The position numbers and the translations under genes are program-made. The notes beneath the pieces were generated by a model. That model ran no database searches. It was not told the DNA's origin and was given only the letters and a program-made list of their open reading frames with translations. DNA of 64,000 nt. Source: Apostichopus japonicus (Eukaryota; Echinodermata; Holothuroidea; Aspidochirotida; Stichopodidae). Shown piece after piece: positions 44,613-60,200 of the stretch; position 1 is the first letter of the stretch, and every line of letters begins with the position of its first letter. The stretch is taken from NCBI RefSeq assembly GCF_037975245.1, contig NC_092575.1, forward strand, positions 27,747,841-27,811,840, given 5' to 3'.

Positions 44613-46640
44613 CTCCTATACTAACTGCGGTGTCTTCCATGGATGATTGGTGGTTCTTTCGGGGTATTGGGATATGGGGGTTGTAGTATATTGCTATTAC
44701 TGAATAGCGCCATCAATTAAGTAAATATAAAGACTTTCAGAATGGCGTTTCTGTCTTCACTCGAGTATAAAACAGGGGTCAAATGGTTCTGTTCAAAGAG
44801 CTAGAAAAAAGTCTAGTTCTTTGGTTCGGCTCTTTCATTGGTTTTGAACTGCTTAACTTCGCTCGCCATGAGTGCATGGCAATTCAGTACTGATCAGACG
44901 GCCCTGAATGATATCAGTGTACTGCTCTCAATTTGGCAAGCTAGCGTCAACTTGAATGGTCACTCATTTTCTAAAGTTGTTCAACAATCATTTGAAAACA
45001 AGCCTCCAAGCAGACTCCCACTGCTGGCAAACATCTTATCTCTACCTAGCAGGGAGGCCATGCTCGGCATCCAGGAAGTCGGAAAATTTCTTGCTGACTA
45101 AACATTTCGTTCAATGCCAGGCCTATACTGATGATCTTCAAATTATAATATAATTTTAGTGCACGTTGGTCAAATGTAGGTGCTGCACATGTAATGCAAC
45201 AATCACATATGTTAAAGTTCGTCATAATCGGATCCAATTGTCCTCTAAATTTGCTAAAAAGTTAAAGTTTATATCACCGAAGGTTCTGACTATTCTAGAA
45301 ATCCAGACGGTCGATGCCTCTACCAGTAACTTTCCTCACCGTAGGATTAAGACCATGGCTCGAATCACTACATTACTTCCATACAGGTTAAAAGATATCC
45401 CAAACTTTTTCGAGTCACGTTATGAGTCGACTCATAACGTCTCATTGCGGCATTGCGAAACAAGCTGTTTTGAGGGTGCACCACAGTAAAACGCTCGTTC
45501 AAAACCGATGCTAATTGTTTTGAGACTGCGCACCACAGTTCACGTGCAATGGTAGTAATGGCGCTATTTCAAAACTTGTCAAAGCATTTTTTTGGGTAAT
45601 ATTCTTTCTGCCAGGGTGTGTGTTGGGGGATCGTGGGGTGAGGGGTGGGTATGCGGATGGAATACCTCATTTTGTTGTACTGGTAGCGTCAGTCAGTGTC
45701 TTATTTATCATTTATATTTGTTTTTTAATCTATTTTAAGGTGAAACTCTTAGCTTTTGACTTTAGTGAAACTTCTAAATCGTCACGTTTTCAGTCTGCAT
45801 TGTTACTAATCAGTAATTATCTTCCTTATTTAATACAACACTAACCATCTCAGGATCAATCAATACAGGGAGGAATCACTGTAAAATCTTACAACCTTAT
45901 AGCATATGATATGTAAGTTTACGGCTCTGGCGTGTCTGATTGACCGACGGGGGTGGCGCTATATATATTGATCACTTAAAGATTTCGTCAATTAAGTTTG
46001 TCCCAAGAAATGATTCATTAAGTTTGCAAATAAAAAAGGCCAATATTTCAACATTTAGCAGCAACGTTATGAATTGCAGCAAACTTTGCATCTTAACTTT
46101 ACACATAGATAAAGTTTAGGAACTGTTTATGTCGGTACGATTGCTCCGAAGCTTTGTATAAGAAAACAATATATAAGAAGGAATAACTAGCATTAGACAA
46201 AAGTCCTATATGGCTGGCCATGCACCTCTTCAACAACACAGCTGATCATATTTTTGCGATGTAGGCCTTTATTTAATTAAATCGTCTAGGCAAGGCTCAT
46301 TAGTATGCATGATATGTACTTTAATGTCTGGGAGACAAATAATGAAAACATGAAAACAGCTTAATAATCATCAGTAGCAAGCAATATTAATACAAAGGCA
46401 GTTAAAGAAATATGAAATTATAACAAAACGAATAAGCTGCTAACTTTATTTGATCGTTTATTTTACATATAGCCTAATCGGTAATCAAAATAATATATTG
46501 TACGAACAGAAAGAAAAGAGCAAGAAATAGTCAGTTTCGAAATCGAAATTTACAATTACCAAAAATCATGTACCGTGAAACGGGAAAGAAAAAGAAAAAG
46601 CAAAGAAAAGCAAACTAAAACGGAACCGAAAACGAAAAAA
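44613..46640. other. Gene-poor stretch with short ORFs and a palindrome
   Basis: Two plus-strand open frames (44838-45101, 87 codons; 45166-45489, 107 codons) show no recognisable motif, no splice context and ordinary composition, so I do not call them genes. A short direct duplication (GTTTTGAG followed by GCACCACAGT) occurs near 45469 and 45519. Nothing else was recognised. Confidence 0.5.
45417..45440. other. Perfect 24-bp palindrome
   Basis: A self-complementary 24-mer centred on GTCGAC, with TGAGTCGACTCA in the middle and ACGTTA/TAACGT at the ends. Each half carries an AP-1-like TGAGTC. Confidence 0.95.
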
Positions 46641-46646
46641 CGAAAT

Positions 46647-46656
46647 ATATATATTA

Positions 46657-46730
<74 letters not shown>
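46647..46730. repeat. (TA)n microsatellite
   Basis: About 84 bp of almost uninterrupted TA. Confidence 0.98.
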
Positions 46731-46984
46731 CCAAATTCATATAATTTTTTCTAGTTGACTTATTAGTTTTGCATGAAAGTAATGCATACGGTAACTAATG
46801 CAAAGTGATATGATACGAATATCTTTAAATAATAATTTACCCAAAAACATGCGATAATAAATGATCTCGTTGCAATTGTTAAATTCAGATAATTTGGTAA
46901 ATCACGCCAATTAACAAACTATATTTAAAACAGTGATATCTATCTTAAGTTTGATCAAATTGTTGATGCCATTCAATGTTAAAA

Positions 46985-47650
46985 TCCTTTAAAATATATA
47001 ATAATAACTAAGATTTATAATGCGCTATAATTATAAACAAAATAGTTGTCAAAAGCGCCATGCATATAAATACGAATAGAAAGAAAAGCAAAAATAATAA
47101 TGCAACAATGAAATATAATTACAAATCAAATTTAAAAAATGTTTAGCATAGAGAGTTTTTAGTTTAGATTTGAAAAGTGATTTATTAGGTACACATTTTA
47201 GATGAATTGGGAGGGAATTCCACAATTTGGGACCAGAAACTGACAAAGCACGCTTGGCATAAGTAACCCCATTGGTCCTAGGTTCAAGGAGGGTAATAAT
47301 TTTTGACTGACGGGTGGCACGCTTGTATTGCTACTATGAGAAGTTCTGAAAGGTAGTTTGGAGATAAATGGTTATAAATACAATTGTGGATTAAAATAAG
47401 GACTTTGAAATGTATACGCGTTTCAATTGGAAGCCAGTGTAATGCTTAAAGAAGAGGGGTAACATGTGTAAACTTAGTTTGCTTGAAGATAAGTTTGGCA
47501 GCCCAGTTTTGAATTTTTTGCAAACGAATTACCAGATTTTTCGGAAGGCCAATGAAAATAGAATTACAGAAATCAAGGCGGGATGTAACAAAAGCATGGA
47601 TTAATTGCTCACTCATTTCTTGGGAGAGATATGGTCTGACTAACTATGGA
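46985..47650 (-). mobile_element. 5'-truncated LINE (non-LTR retrotransposon) tail, decayed
   Basis: Minus-strand translation in two frames gives the typical post-reverse-transcriptase C-terminus of CR1/L2-like elements: EMSEQLIHAFVTSRLDFCNS (about 47620-47560), IFIGLPKNLVIRLQKIQNWA, TPLL (then a stop) ALHWLPIETRI, FKVLILIHNCIY and, after a frameshift, SVSGPKLWNSLPIHLK with FKSKLKTLYAKHF (47246-47110). The 3' end near 46990 has GCGC-TATAA-like sequence and ATTATTATTATA, as in L2-type tails. The upstream part of ORF2 is missing, as expected of 5' truncation. Internal stops and a frameshift make it inactive. Confidence 0.85.
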
Positions 47651-48154
47651 TATATAGTTAATTAGCTGGACCATAACTTTTAATGTATGAAGTTAGAGCC
47701 GAAACAGTTTTTGGGTTTGCTGTTTACAAGTTCTATGTCACTGCTGATATGAAAAAGTACCAGGGTGACAAAATGTTGAGAATCGAATCAAATATTTACA
47801 TGAAATTGTTTGATCACAGTTACTGAACGGATACTTCTGTGGAAACATCAAAGACGATGTCGTAGTTTAAATTAAATACAAACTAACTTTGTCTATACTT
47901 ATCAATGGTAATTGGTACAATTATTAAAAATGATACGCAATGTTTTTTTTGTTATTACAGAAAACTGAGTATAAACTTAAACTAATATGTTCCATGGAAA
48001 AATGATCAGTCTTTCAGTTCATAAATATTCCTTCTAAAGAGTTATGTGTTCACAGAGCACAATCTTTTCTATAAAACGCTCTATTGGTGGTGAATGGTGA
48101 CTCCTTCATACCGTCAATGTTCATTCCGACTGAACTACGTTAGTATAAGCAAAT

Positions 48155-48207
48155 ATAACACAAACACACACGCGTACACATACACACACGCACACACACC
48201 CACACAG
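48155..48207. repeat. (CA)n microsatellite
   Basis: Interrupted ACACAC tract just before the satellite begins. Confidence 0.95.
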
Positions 48208-48269
48208 CAAAGCTAATACAAACGATTTGAGTAGTTCTTTTCCGCCAAACGATGAACAGCATGTATCGG

Positions 48270-51200
48270 TAGTACATTAAAAAGAAGAAGAACATTACCT
48301 TACAGTATGTCTATACGTCTACAGCACATTAGAAAGAAGAACATTACCTTATAGTTTGTCTATTCGTATACAGTACATTAGAAAGAAGAACACTACCTTA
48401 CATTATGTTTATTACTAAAAAACAATACATTAGAAAGTAGAACATTACCTTACAGTTTGTCTATTAGTAAACAGTACAATAAAAATACGAACATTACCTT
48501 ACAGTTTGTCTATACGTTATATATAGTACGTTAGAAAGAATTAGAACATTACCTTACAGTATGTCGATTAGTATATATACAGTAGATTAGAAAGAAGAAC
48601 ATTACCTTACAGTTTGTCTATTAGTATACAGTACATTAGAGAGAAGAACATTACCTTACAGTTTGTCTATTAGTATACAGTACATTAGAAAGAAGAACAT
48701 TACCTTACAGTATGTCTATAAGTATACAGTACATTAGAAAGAAGAACATTACCTTACAGTTTGTCTTAGTATACAGTACATTAGAAAGAAGAACATTACC
48801 TTACAGTTTGTCTATTAGTATACAGTACATTAGAAAGAAGAACATTACCTTACAATATGCCTATTAGTATACAGTACATTAGAAAGAAGAACATTTCCTT
48901 ACAGTATGTCCAAACGTATACATTACATAAGAAAGAAGAACATTACCTTACAGTCTGTCTATTAGTATACAGTACATTAGAAAGACGAAGAACGATACCT
49001 TACAGTATGTCTATACGTATACATTACATTAAAAAGAAGAACATTACCTTACAGTTTGTCTATTCGTATACATTACCATTAGAAAGAAGAACATTACCTT
49101 ACAGTTTGTTTAGTATTATACATTACATTAGAAAGAAGAACATTACCTTACAATATGTCTATTAGTATACAGTAGATTAGAAAGAAGAACATTACCTTAC
49201 AGTATGTCTATTAGTATACAGTACATTAGAAAGAAGAACATTACCTTACAGTTTGTCTATTAGTATACAGTAGATTAGAAAGAAGAACATTACCTTACAG
49301 TAAGTCTAAACGTATACATTACATAAGAAAGAAGAACATTACCTTACAGTATGTCTATTAGTATACAGTAGATTAGAAAGAAGAACATTACCTTACAGTA
49401 AGTCTAAACGTATACATTACATAAGAAAGAAGAACATTACCTTACAGTATGTCTATTAGTATACAGTAGATTAAAAAGAAGAACATTACCTTACAGTTTG
49501 TCTATTCGTATACATTACCATTAGAAAGAAGAACATTACCTTACAGTTTGTTTAGTATTATACATTACATTAGAAAGAAGAACATTACCTTACAATATGT
49601 CTATTAGTATACAGTAGATTAGAAAGAAGAACATTACCTTACAGTATGTCTATTAGTATACAGTACATTAGAAAGAAGAACATTACCTTACAGTTTGTCT
49701 ATTAGTATACAGTAGATTAGAAAGAAGAACATTACCTTACAGTAAGTCTAAACGTATACATTACATAAGAAAGAAGAACATTACCTTACAGTATGTCTAT
49801 TAGTATACAGTAGATTAGAAAGAAGAACATTACCTTACAGTAAGTCTAAACGTATACATTACATAAGAAAGAAGAACATTACCTTACAGTATGTCTATTA
49901 GTATACAGTAGATTAGAAAGAAGAACATTACCTTACAATATGTCTATTAGTATACAGTAGATTAGAAAGAAGAACATTACCTTACAGTAAGTCTATACGT
50001 ATACATTACATTAGAAAGAAGAACACTACCTTACAGTTTGTCTATTAGTATACATTACATTAGAGAGAAGAACATTACCTTACAGTTTGTCTATTAGTAT
50101 ACAGTACATCAGAAAGAAGAACATTACCTTACAGTATGTCTATTAGTATACAGTAGATTAGAAAGAAGATTATTACCATACAGTATGTCTATACGTATAC
50201 ATTACATTAGAAAGAAGAACATTACCATACAGTTTGTTTATTATTATACAGAACATTAGAGAGAAGAACATTACCTAACAGTGTGTCTATTAGTAAACAG
50301 TACATAAGAAAGAAGAACATTACCTTACAGTATGTCTATACGTATACATTACATTAGAAAGAAGAACACTACCTTACAGTTTGTCTATTAGTATACATTA
50401 CATTAGAGAGAAGAACATTACCTTACAGTTTGTCTATTAGTATATAGTACATCAGAAAGAAGAACATTACCTTACAGTATGTCTATTAGTATACAGTAGA
50501 TTAGAAAGAAGATTATTACCATACAGTATGTCTATACGTATACATTACATTAGAAAGAAGAACATTACCATACAGTTTGTTTATTATTATACAGAACATT
50601 AGAGAGAAGAACATTACCTAACAGTGTGTCTATTAGTAAACAGTACATTAGAAAGAAGAACATTACCTTACAGTATGTCTATTAGTATATATACAGTAGA
50701 TTAGAAAGAAGATTATTACCATACAGTATGTCTATACGTATACATTACATTAGAAAGAAGAACACTACCTTACAGTTTGTCTATTAGTATACAGTACAAG
50801 AGAGAGAAGAACATCACCTTACAGTATGTCTATAAGTATACATTACATTAGAAAGAAGAACATTACCTTACAGTATATCTATTTAAAAGAAGAAAATTAC
50901 CTTACAGTTTGTACATTAGTATGCAGTAGATTAGAGAGAAGAACATTACCTTACAGTATGTCTATTAGTATACAGTACATAAGAAAGAAGAAAATTACGT
51001 TACAGTATGTCTATTAGTATATACACAGTACATGAGAGAGAAGAACATTACCTTACAGTTTGTCTATTAGTATCTAGTACATTAGAAAGAAGAACATTAC
51101 CTTACAGTATGTCTATTAGTATACAGTACATTAAAAAGAAGAATATTACCTTACAGTATGTCTATTAGAATACAGTACATTAGAAAGAATAACATTACCT

Positions 51201-54200
51201 TACAGTATGTCTATTAGTAAACAGTACATTAGAGAGAAGAACATTACCTTACAGTTTGTCTATCATTATACATTTCATTAGAAAGAAGAACATTACCTTA
51301 CAGTATGTCTCTATTAGTATACATTACATTAGAAAGAAGAACATTACCTTACAGTTTGTCTAATAGTAAACAGTACATTATAGAGAAGAACATTACCTTA
51401 CAGTTTGTCTATCATTATACATTTCATTAGAAAGAAGAACATTACCTTACAGTTTGTCTATTAGTTTCTAGTACATTAGAAAGAAGAACATTACCTTACA
51501 GTATGTCTATTAGTATACAGTACATTAGAAAGAAGAACATTACCTTACAGTATGACTATTAGTATATATACAGTACATTATAGAGAAGAACATTACCTTA
51601 CAGTTTGTCTATCATTATACATTTCATTAGAAAGAAGAACATTACCTTACAGTTTGTCTATTAGTTTCTAGTACATTAGAAAGAAGAACATTACCTTACA
51701 GTATGTCTATTAGTATATATACAGTACATGAGAGAGAAGAACATTACCTTATAGTTTGTCTATTAGTATCTAGTACATTAGAACGAAGAACATTACCTTA
51801 CAGTTTGTCTATCATTATACATTTCATTAGAAAGAAGAACATTACCTTACAGTTTGTCTATTAGTTTCTAGTACATTAGAAAGAAGAACATTACCTTACA
51901 GTATGTCTATTAGTATATATACAGTACATGAGAGAGAAGAACATTACCTTATAGTTTGTCTATTAGTATCTAGTACATTAGAACGAAGAACATTACCTTA
52001 CAGTTTGTCTATTAGTATATAGTAGATTAGAAAGAAGATTATTACCATACAGTATGTCTATACGTATACATTACATTAGAAAGAAGAACATTACCATACA
52101 GTTTGTTTATTATTATACAGAACATTAGAGAGAAGAACATTACCTAACAGTGTGTCTATTAGTAAACAGTACATTAGAAAGAAGAACATTACCTTACAGT
52201 TTGTCTATTAGTATACATTACATTAGAGAGAAGAACATTACCTTACAGTTTGTCTATTAGTATACAGTACATCAGGAAGAAGAACATTACCTTACAGTAT
52301 GTCTATTAGTATACAGTAGATAAGAAAGAAGATTATTACCATACAGTATGTCTATACGTATACATTACATTAGAAAGAAGAACATTACCTTACAGTTTGT
52401 TTATTAGAATACAGTACATTAGAGAGAAGAACATTACCTTACAGTGTGTCTATTAGTATACAGTACATTAGAAAGAAGAACATTACCTTACAGTATGTCT
52501 ATACGTATACAGTAGATTATAAAGAAGAACATTACCTTACAGTATGTCTATACGTATACATTACATTAGAGAGAAGAACATTACCTTAGTGTATGTCTGT
52601 ACGAATACATTACATTAGAGAGGAGAACATTACCTTACAGTTTGTCGATCATAATACAGTACATTAGAAAGAAGAACATTACCTTACAGTATGTCTATTA
52701 GTATACAGTAGATTAGAGAGAAGAACATTACCTTACAGTACGTCTATTAGTATACATTACATTAGAGAGAATAACATCACCTTACAGTTTGTCTATTATT
52801 ATTCATTACAATAGAAAGAAGAACATATCCTTACAGTATGTCTATTAGTAAATATACATCACATTAGAAAGAAGAACATTACCTTACAGTATATCTATTA
52901 GTATATATACAGTACATTAGAAAGAAGAACATTACCTTACAGTATGTCTATTAGTATACAGTACATTAGAAAGAAGAGCATTACCTTACAGTATATCTAT
53001 TTAAAAGAAGAAAATTACCTTACAGTTTGTACATTAGTATGCAGTAGATTAGAGAGAAGAACATTACCTTACAGTATGTCTATTAGTATATATACAGTAC
53101 ATTAGAAACAAGAACATTACCTTACAGTTTGTCTATTAGTATACAGTACATTAGAAAGAAGAGCATTACCTTACAGTATATCTATTTAAAAGAAGAAAAT
53201 TACCTTACAGTTTGTACATTAGTATGCAGTAGATTAGAGAGAAGAACATTACCTTACAGTATGTCTATTAGTATATATACAGTACATTAGAAACAAGAAC
53301 ATTACCTTACAGTTTGTCTATTAGTATACAGTACATTAGAAAGAAGAAAATTACGTTACAGTATGTCTATTAGTATCTAGTACATTAGAAAGAAGAACAT
53401 TACCTTACAGTATGTCTATTAGTATACAGTACATTAAAAAGAAGAATATTACCTTACAGTATGTCTATTAGAATACAGTACATTAGAAAGAAGAACATTA
53501 CCTTACAGTATGTCTATTAGTAAACAGTACATTAGAGAGAAGAACATTACCTTACAGTTTGTCTATCATTATACATTTCATTAGAAAGAAGAACATTACC
53601 TTACAGTTTGTCTGTTAGTTTCTAGTACATTAGAAAGAAGAACATTACCTTACAGTATGTCTCTATTAGTATACATTACATTAGAAAGAAGAAAATTACC
53701 TTACAGTTTGTCTAATAGTAAACAGTACATTATAGAGAAGAACATTACCTTACAGTTTGTCTATCATTATACATTTCATTAGAAAGAAGAACATTACCTT
53801 ACAGTTTGTCTATTAGTTTCTAGTACATTAGAAAGAAGAACATTACCTTACAGTATGTCTATTAGTATACAGTACATTAGAAAGAAGAACATTACCTTAC
53901 ATATGACTATTAGTATATATACAGTACATTATAGAGAAGAACATTACCTTACAGTTTGTCTATCATTATACATTTCATTAGAAAGAAGAACATTACCTTA
54001 CAGTTTGTCTATTAGTTTCTAGTACATTAGAAAGAAGAACATTACCTTACAGTATGTCTATTAGTATACAGTACATTAGAAAGAAGAACATTACCTTACA
54101 GTATGTCTATTAGTATATATACAGTACATGAGAGAGAAGAACATTACCTTATAGTTTGTCTATTAGTATCTAGTACATTAGAAAGAAGAACATTACCTTA

Positions 54201-57200
54201 CAGTTTGTCTATTAGTATATAGTACATTAGAAAGAAGAACATTACCTTACAGTTTGTCTATTAGTAAACAGTACATTAGAGAGAAGAACATTACCTTACA
54301 GTTTGTCTATCATTATACATTTCATTAGAAAGAATAACATTACCTTACAGTATGTCTCTATTAGTATACATTACATTAGAAAGAAGAACATTACCTTACA
54401 GTTTGTCTAACAGTAAACAGTACATTATAGAGAAGAACATTACCGTACATTTTGTCTATCATTATACATTTCATTAGAAAGAAGAACATTACCTTACAGT
54501 TTGTCTATTAGTTTCTAGTACATTAGAAAGAAGAACATTACCTTACAGTATGTCTATTAGTATACAGTACATTAGAAAGAAGAACATTACCTTACAGTAT
54601 GTCTATTAGTATATATACAGTACATGAGAGAGAAGAACATTACCTTATAGTTTGTCTATTAGTATCTAGTACATTAGAGAGAAGAACATTACCTTACAGT
54701 TTGTCTATTAGTATATAGTACATTAGAAAGAAGAACATTACCTTACAGTTTGTCTATTAGTAAACAGTACATTAGAGAGAAGAACATTACCTTACAGTTT
54801 GTCTATCATTATACATTTCATTAGAAAGAATAACATTACCTTACAGTATGTCTCTATTAGTATACATTACATTAGAAAGAAGAACATTACCTTACAGTTT
54901 GTCTAATAGTAAACAGTACATTATAGAGAAGAACATTACCGTACAGTTTGTCTATCATTATACATTTCATTAGAAAGAAGAACATTACCTTACAGTTTGT
55001 CTATTAGTTTCTAGTACATTAGAAAGAAGAACATTACCTTACAGTATGTCTATTAGTATATATACAGTACATGAGAGAGAAGAACATTACCTTACAGTTT
55101 GTCTATCATTATACATTTCATTAGAAAGAAGAACATTACCTTACAGTTTGTCTATTAGTATCTAGTACATTAGAAAGAAGAACATTACCTTACAGTTTGT
55201 CTATTAGTATATAGTACATTAGAACGAAGAACATTACCTTACAGTTTGTCTAATAGTAAACAGTACATTATAGAGAAGAACATTACCTTACAGTTTGTCT
55301 ATCATTATACATTTCATTAGAAAGAAGAACAGTACCTTACAGTATGTCTATTAGTATATATACAGTACATGAGAGAGAAGAACATTACCTTATAGTTTGT
55401 CTATTAGTATCTAGTACATTAGAAAGAAGAACATTACCTTACAGTTTGTCTATCATTATACATTTCATTAGAAAGAATAACATTACCTTACAGTATGTCT
55501 ATTAGTATACATTTCATTAGAAAGAAGAACAGTACCTTACAGTATGACTATTAGTATATACACAGTAGACTGGAGAGATGAACAGTACCTTACAGTATAT
55601 CTATTAGTATACAGTACATTAAAAAGAAGAACATTACCTTACAGTATGTCTATTAGTATACATTTCATTAGAAAGAAGAACATTACCTTACAGTTTGTCT
55701 AATATTATATATTACATTAGAAAGAAGAACAGTACCTTACAATATGTCTATTAGTATACAGTACATCAGAAAGAAGAACATTACCTTACAATATGTCTAT
55801 TAGTATACAGTAGATTAGAAAGAAGAACATTACCTTACAGTATATCTATTAGTATATATACAGTACATTAGAAAGAAGAAAATTACCTTACAGTTTGTCT
55901 AATAGTAAACAGTACATTATAGAGAAGAACATTACCTTACAGTTTGTCTATCATTATACATTTCATTAGAAAGAAGAACAGTACCTTACAGTATGTCTAT
56001 TAGTATATATACAGTACATGAGAGAGAAGAACATTACCTTATTTGTCTATTAGTATCTAGTACATTAGAAAGAAGAACATTACCTTACAGTTTGTCTATC
56101 ATTATACATTTCATTAGAAAGAATAACATTACCTTACAGTATGTCTATTAGTATACATTTCATTAGAAAGAATAACATTACCTTACAGTATGACTATTAG
56201 TATATACACAGTAGACTGGAGAGATGAACAGTAACTTACAGTATATCTATTAGTATACAGTACATTAAAAAGAAGAACATTACCTTACAGTATGTCTATT
56301 AGTATACATTTCATTAGAAAGAAGAACATTACCTTACAGTTTGTCTAATATTATATATTACATTAGAAAGAAGAACAGTACCTTACAATATGTCTATTAG
56401 TATACAGTACATCAGAAAGAAGAACATTACCTTACAATATGTCTATTAGTATACAGTAGATTAGAAAGAAGAACATTACCTCACAGTATGTCTTTTAGTA
56501 TATACAGTACATGAGAGAGAAGAACATTACCTTACAGTATGTCTATTATTTTACATTACATTAGAAAGAAGAACATTACCTTACAGTATGTCTATTAGTA
56601 TATATACAGTAGATTAGAAAGAAGAACATTACCTTACAGTAAGTCTATTAGTATACAGTACATTAGAAAGACGAATATTACCTTACAGTATGTCTATACG
56701 TATACATTACATTAGAAAGAAGAACATTACCTTACAGTTTGTCTATTAGTATACAGTACATTAGAAAGAAGAACATTACCTTACAATATGTCTATTAGTA
56801 TACAGTAGATTAGAAAGAAGAACATTACCTTACAGTATGTCTATATGTATATATTACATTAAAAAGAAGAACATTACCTTACAGTTTGTCTATCATAATA
56901 CAGTACATTAGAAAGAAGAACATTACCTTACAATATGTCTATTAGTATACAGTAGATTAGAAAGAAGAACATTACCTTACAATATGTCTATTAGTATACA
57001 GTAGATTAAAAAGAAGAACATTACCTTACAATATGTCTATTAGTATACATTACATTATAAAGAAGAACATTACCTTACAGTATGTCTATTAGTATACAGT
57101 ACATCAGAAAGAAGAACATTACCTTACAGTTTGTCTATTAGTATGCAGTAGATTAAAAAGAAGAACATTACCTTACAGTATGTCTATTAGTATATATACA

Positions 57201-60200
57201 TTACATTAGAGAGAAGAACATTACCTTACAGTATGTCTTTTAGTATACAGTACATCAGAAAGAAGAACATTACCTGACAGTTTGTCTATACGTATACATT
57301 ACATTAGAAAGAAGAACATTACCTTACAGTATGTCTATTATACAGTACATTAGAAAGACGAACATTACCATACAATATGTCTATACTTATACATTACATT
57401 AGAGAGAATAACATCACCTTACAGTTTGTCTATTATTATACATTACAATAGAAAGAAGAACATTACCTTACAGTTTGTTTATTAGTATACAGTACATTAG
57501 AAGATGAACATCACCTTACAGTATGTACATATATTATTATACAGTACATTAGACAGAAAAACATTACCTTAAAGTTTGTCTATCAGTATACATTACATTA
57601 GAAAGAAGAACATTACCTTACAGTATGTATATTAATATACAGTAGATTAGAGAGAAGAACATTACCTTACATTATGTATATATATTATTATAGAGTACAT
57701 TAGACAGAAGAACATTACCTTACAGTATGTCTATTATACAGTACATTAGAAAGACGAACATTACCTTACAATATGTACATATATTATACAGTACATAAGA
57801 CGGAAAAACATTACCTTAAAGTTTGTCTATCAGTATACATTACATTTGAATAAGAACATTACCTTACAATATGTCTATTAATATACAGTAGATTAGAGAG
57901 AAGAACATTACCTTACAGTTTGTCTATTAGTATATATACAGTACATGAGAGAGAAGAACATTACCTTAAAGTTTGTCTATTAGTATACAGTAGATTAGAG
58001 AGAAGAACATTACCTTACAGTTTGTCTATTAGTATACATTACATTAGAGAGAATAACATCACCTTACAGTTTGTCTATTATTATTCATTACAATAGAAAG
58101 AAGAACATATCCTTACAGTATGTCTATTAGTAAATATACAGTAGATCAGAGAGTAGAACATTACCTTACAGTATGTCTATTAGTATACAGTACATTACAA
58201 AGAAGAACATTACCTTACAGTATGTCTATAAGTATACATTACATTAGAAAGAAGAACATTACCTTTCAGTATATCTATTAGTATATATACAGTACATTAG
58301 AAAGAAGAACATTACCTTACAGTATGTCTATTAGTATACAGTACATTAGAAAGAAGAGCATTACCTTACAGTTTGTCTATTAGTATACAGTACATTACAA
58401 AGAAGAACATTACCTTACAGTATGTCTATAAGTATACATTACATTAGAAAGAAGAACATTACCTTACAGTATATCTATTAGTATATATACAGTACATTAG
58501 AAAGAAGAACATTACCTTACAGTATGTCTATAAGTATACATTACATTAGAAAGAAGAACATTACCTTTCAGTATATCTATTAGTATATATACAGTACATT
58601 AGAAAGAAGAACATTACCTTACAGTATGTCTATTAGTATACAGTACATTAGAAAGAAGAGCATTACCTTACAGTTTGTCTATTAGTATACAGTACATTAC
58701 AAAGAAGAACATTACCTTACAGTATGTCTATAAGTATACATTACATTAGAAAGAAGAATATTACCTTACAGTATATCTATTAGTATATATACAGTACATT
58801 AGAAAGAAGAACATTACCTTACAGTATGTCTATTAGTATACAGTACATTAGAAAGAAGAGCATTACCTTACAGTATATCTATTTAAAAGAAGAAAATTAC
58901 CTTACAGTTTGTATATTTGTATGCAGTACATTACAAAGAAGAACATTACCTTACAGTATGTCTATTAGTATACAGTACATTAGGAAGAAGAAAATTACCT
59001 TACAGTTTGTACATTAGTATACAGTACATTAAAAAGAAGAATATTACCTTACAGTATGTCTATTAGAATACAGTACATTAGAAAGAAGAACATTACCTTA
59101 CAGTATGTCTATCATTATACATTTCATTAGAAAGAATAACATTACCTTACAGTTTGTCTATAAGTATACATTAAATTAGAAAGAAGAACATTACCTTACA
59201 GTATGTCTATTAGGTTACAGTACATTAGAAAGAAGAACATTACCTTACAGTATGTCTATTAGTATACAGTACATTAGAAAGAAGAACATTACCTTACAGT
59301 ATGTCTATTAGTATGCAGTACATTAGAAAGAAGAACATTACCTTACAGTATGTCTATTACTATACAGTACATTAAAAAGAAGAACATTACCTTACAGTAT
59401 GTCTATTACTATATATTACATTAAAAAGAAGAACATTACCTTACAGTTTGTCTCTTAGTATACAGTAGATTAGAAAGAAGAACATTACCTTACATTATGT
59501 CTATACGTATACATTACATTAGAGAGAATAACATTACCATACAGTTTGTCTATTATTATATATTACATTAGATAGAAGAACAGTACCTTACAGTATGTCT
59601 ATTACTATATATTACATTAAAAAGAAGAACATTACCTTACAGTTTGTCTCTTAGTATACAGTACATTAGAAAGAAGAACATTACCTTACAGTTTGTCTCT
59701 CATTATCAATTTCATTAGAAAGAAGAACATTACCTTGCAGTTTGTCTATTAGTATACAGTACATTAGAAAGAAGAACATTAACGTACAGTATGTCTGTAC
59801 GTATACATTACATTAGAAAGAAGAACAGTACGTTACAGTATGTATGCAAAATATTATACAGTACATTAGACAGAAGAACATTACCTTAAAGTTTGTCTAT
59901 TCGTATACATTACATTAGAAAGAAGAACATTTCCTTACAGTATGTTTATTAGTATACAGTACATTAGAAAGAAGAACATTACCTTACAGTATGTCTATAC
60001 CTATACATTACTTTAGAAAGAGGAACATCACCTTACAGTTTGTCTATTAGTATACAGTACATCAGAAAGAAGAACATTACCTTACAGTATGTCTATACGT
60101 ATACATTACATTAAAAAGAAGAACTTTACCTTACAGTATGTCTATTATACATTACATTAGAAAGACGAACATTACCTTACAGTATGTCTATTTATTTATA

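Noticed and set aside
44838-45489. Two adjacent plus-strand ORFs of 87 and 107 codons
   Set aside because: No family recognised; they read like chance frames, and the second crosses the 24-bp palindrome. They may be remnants of a repeat but cannot be supported.
48857-49165. 102-codon open frame with repeated YIRKKNITLQ-like peptides, and similar ones at 50826 and 58826
   Set aside because: It is the 49-bp satellite read through. Unit length is not a multiple of three and frames change at every unit.
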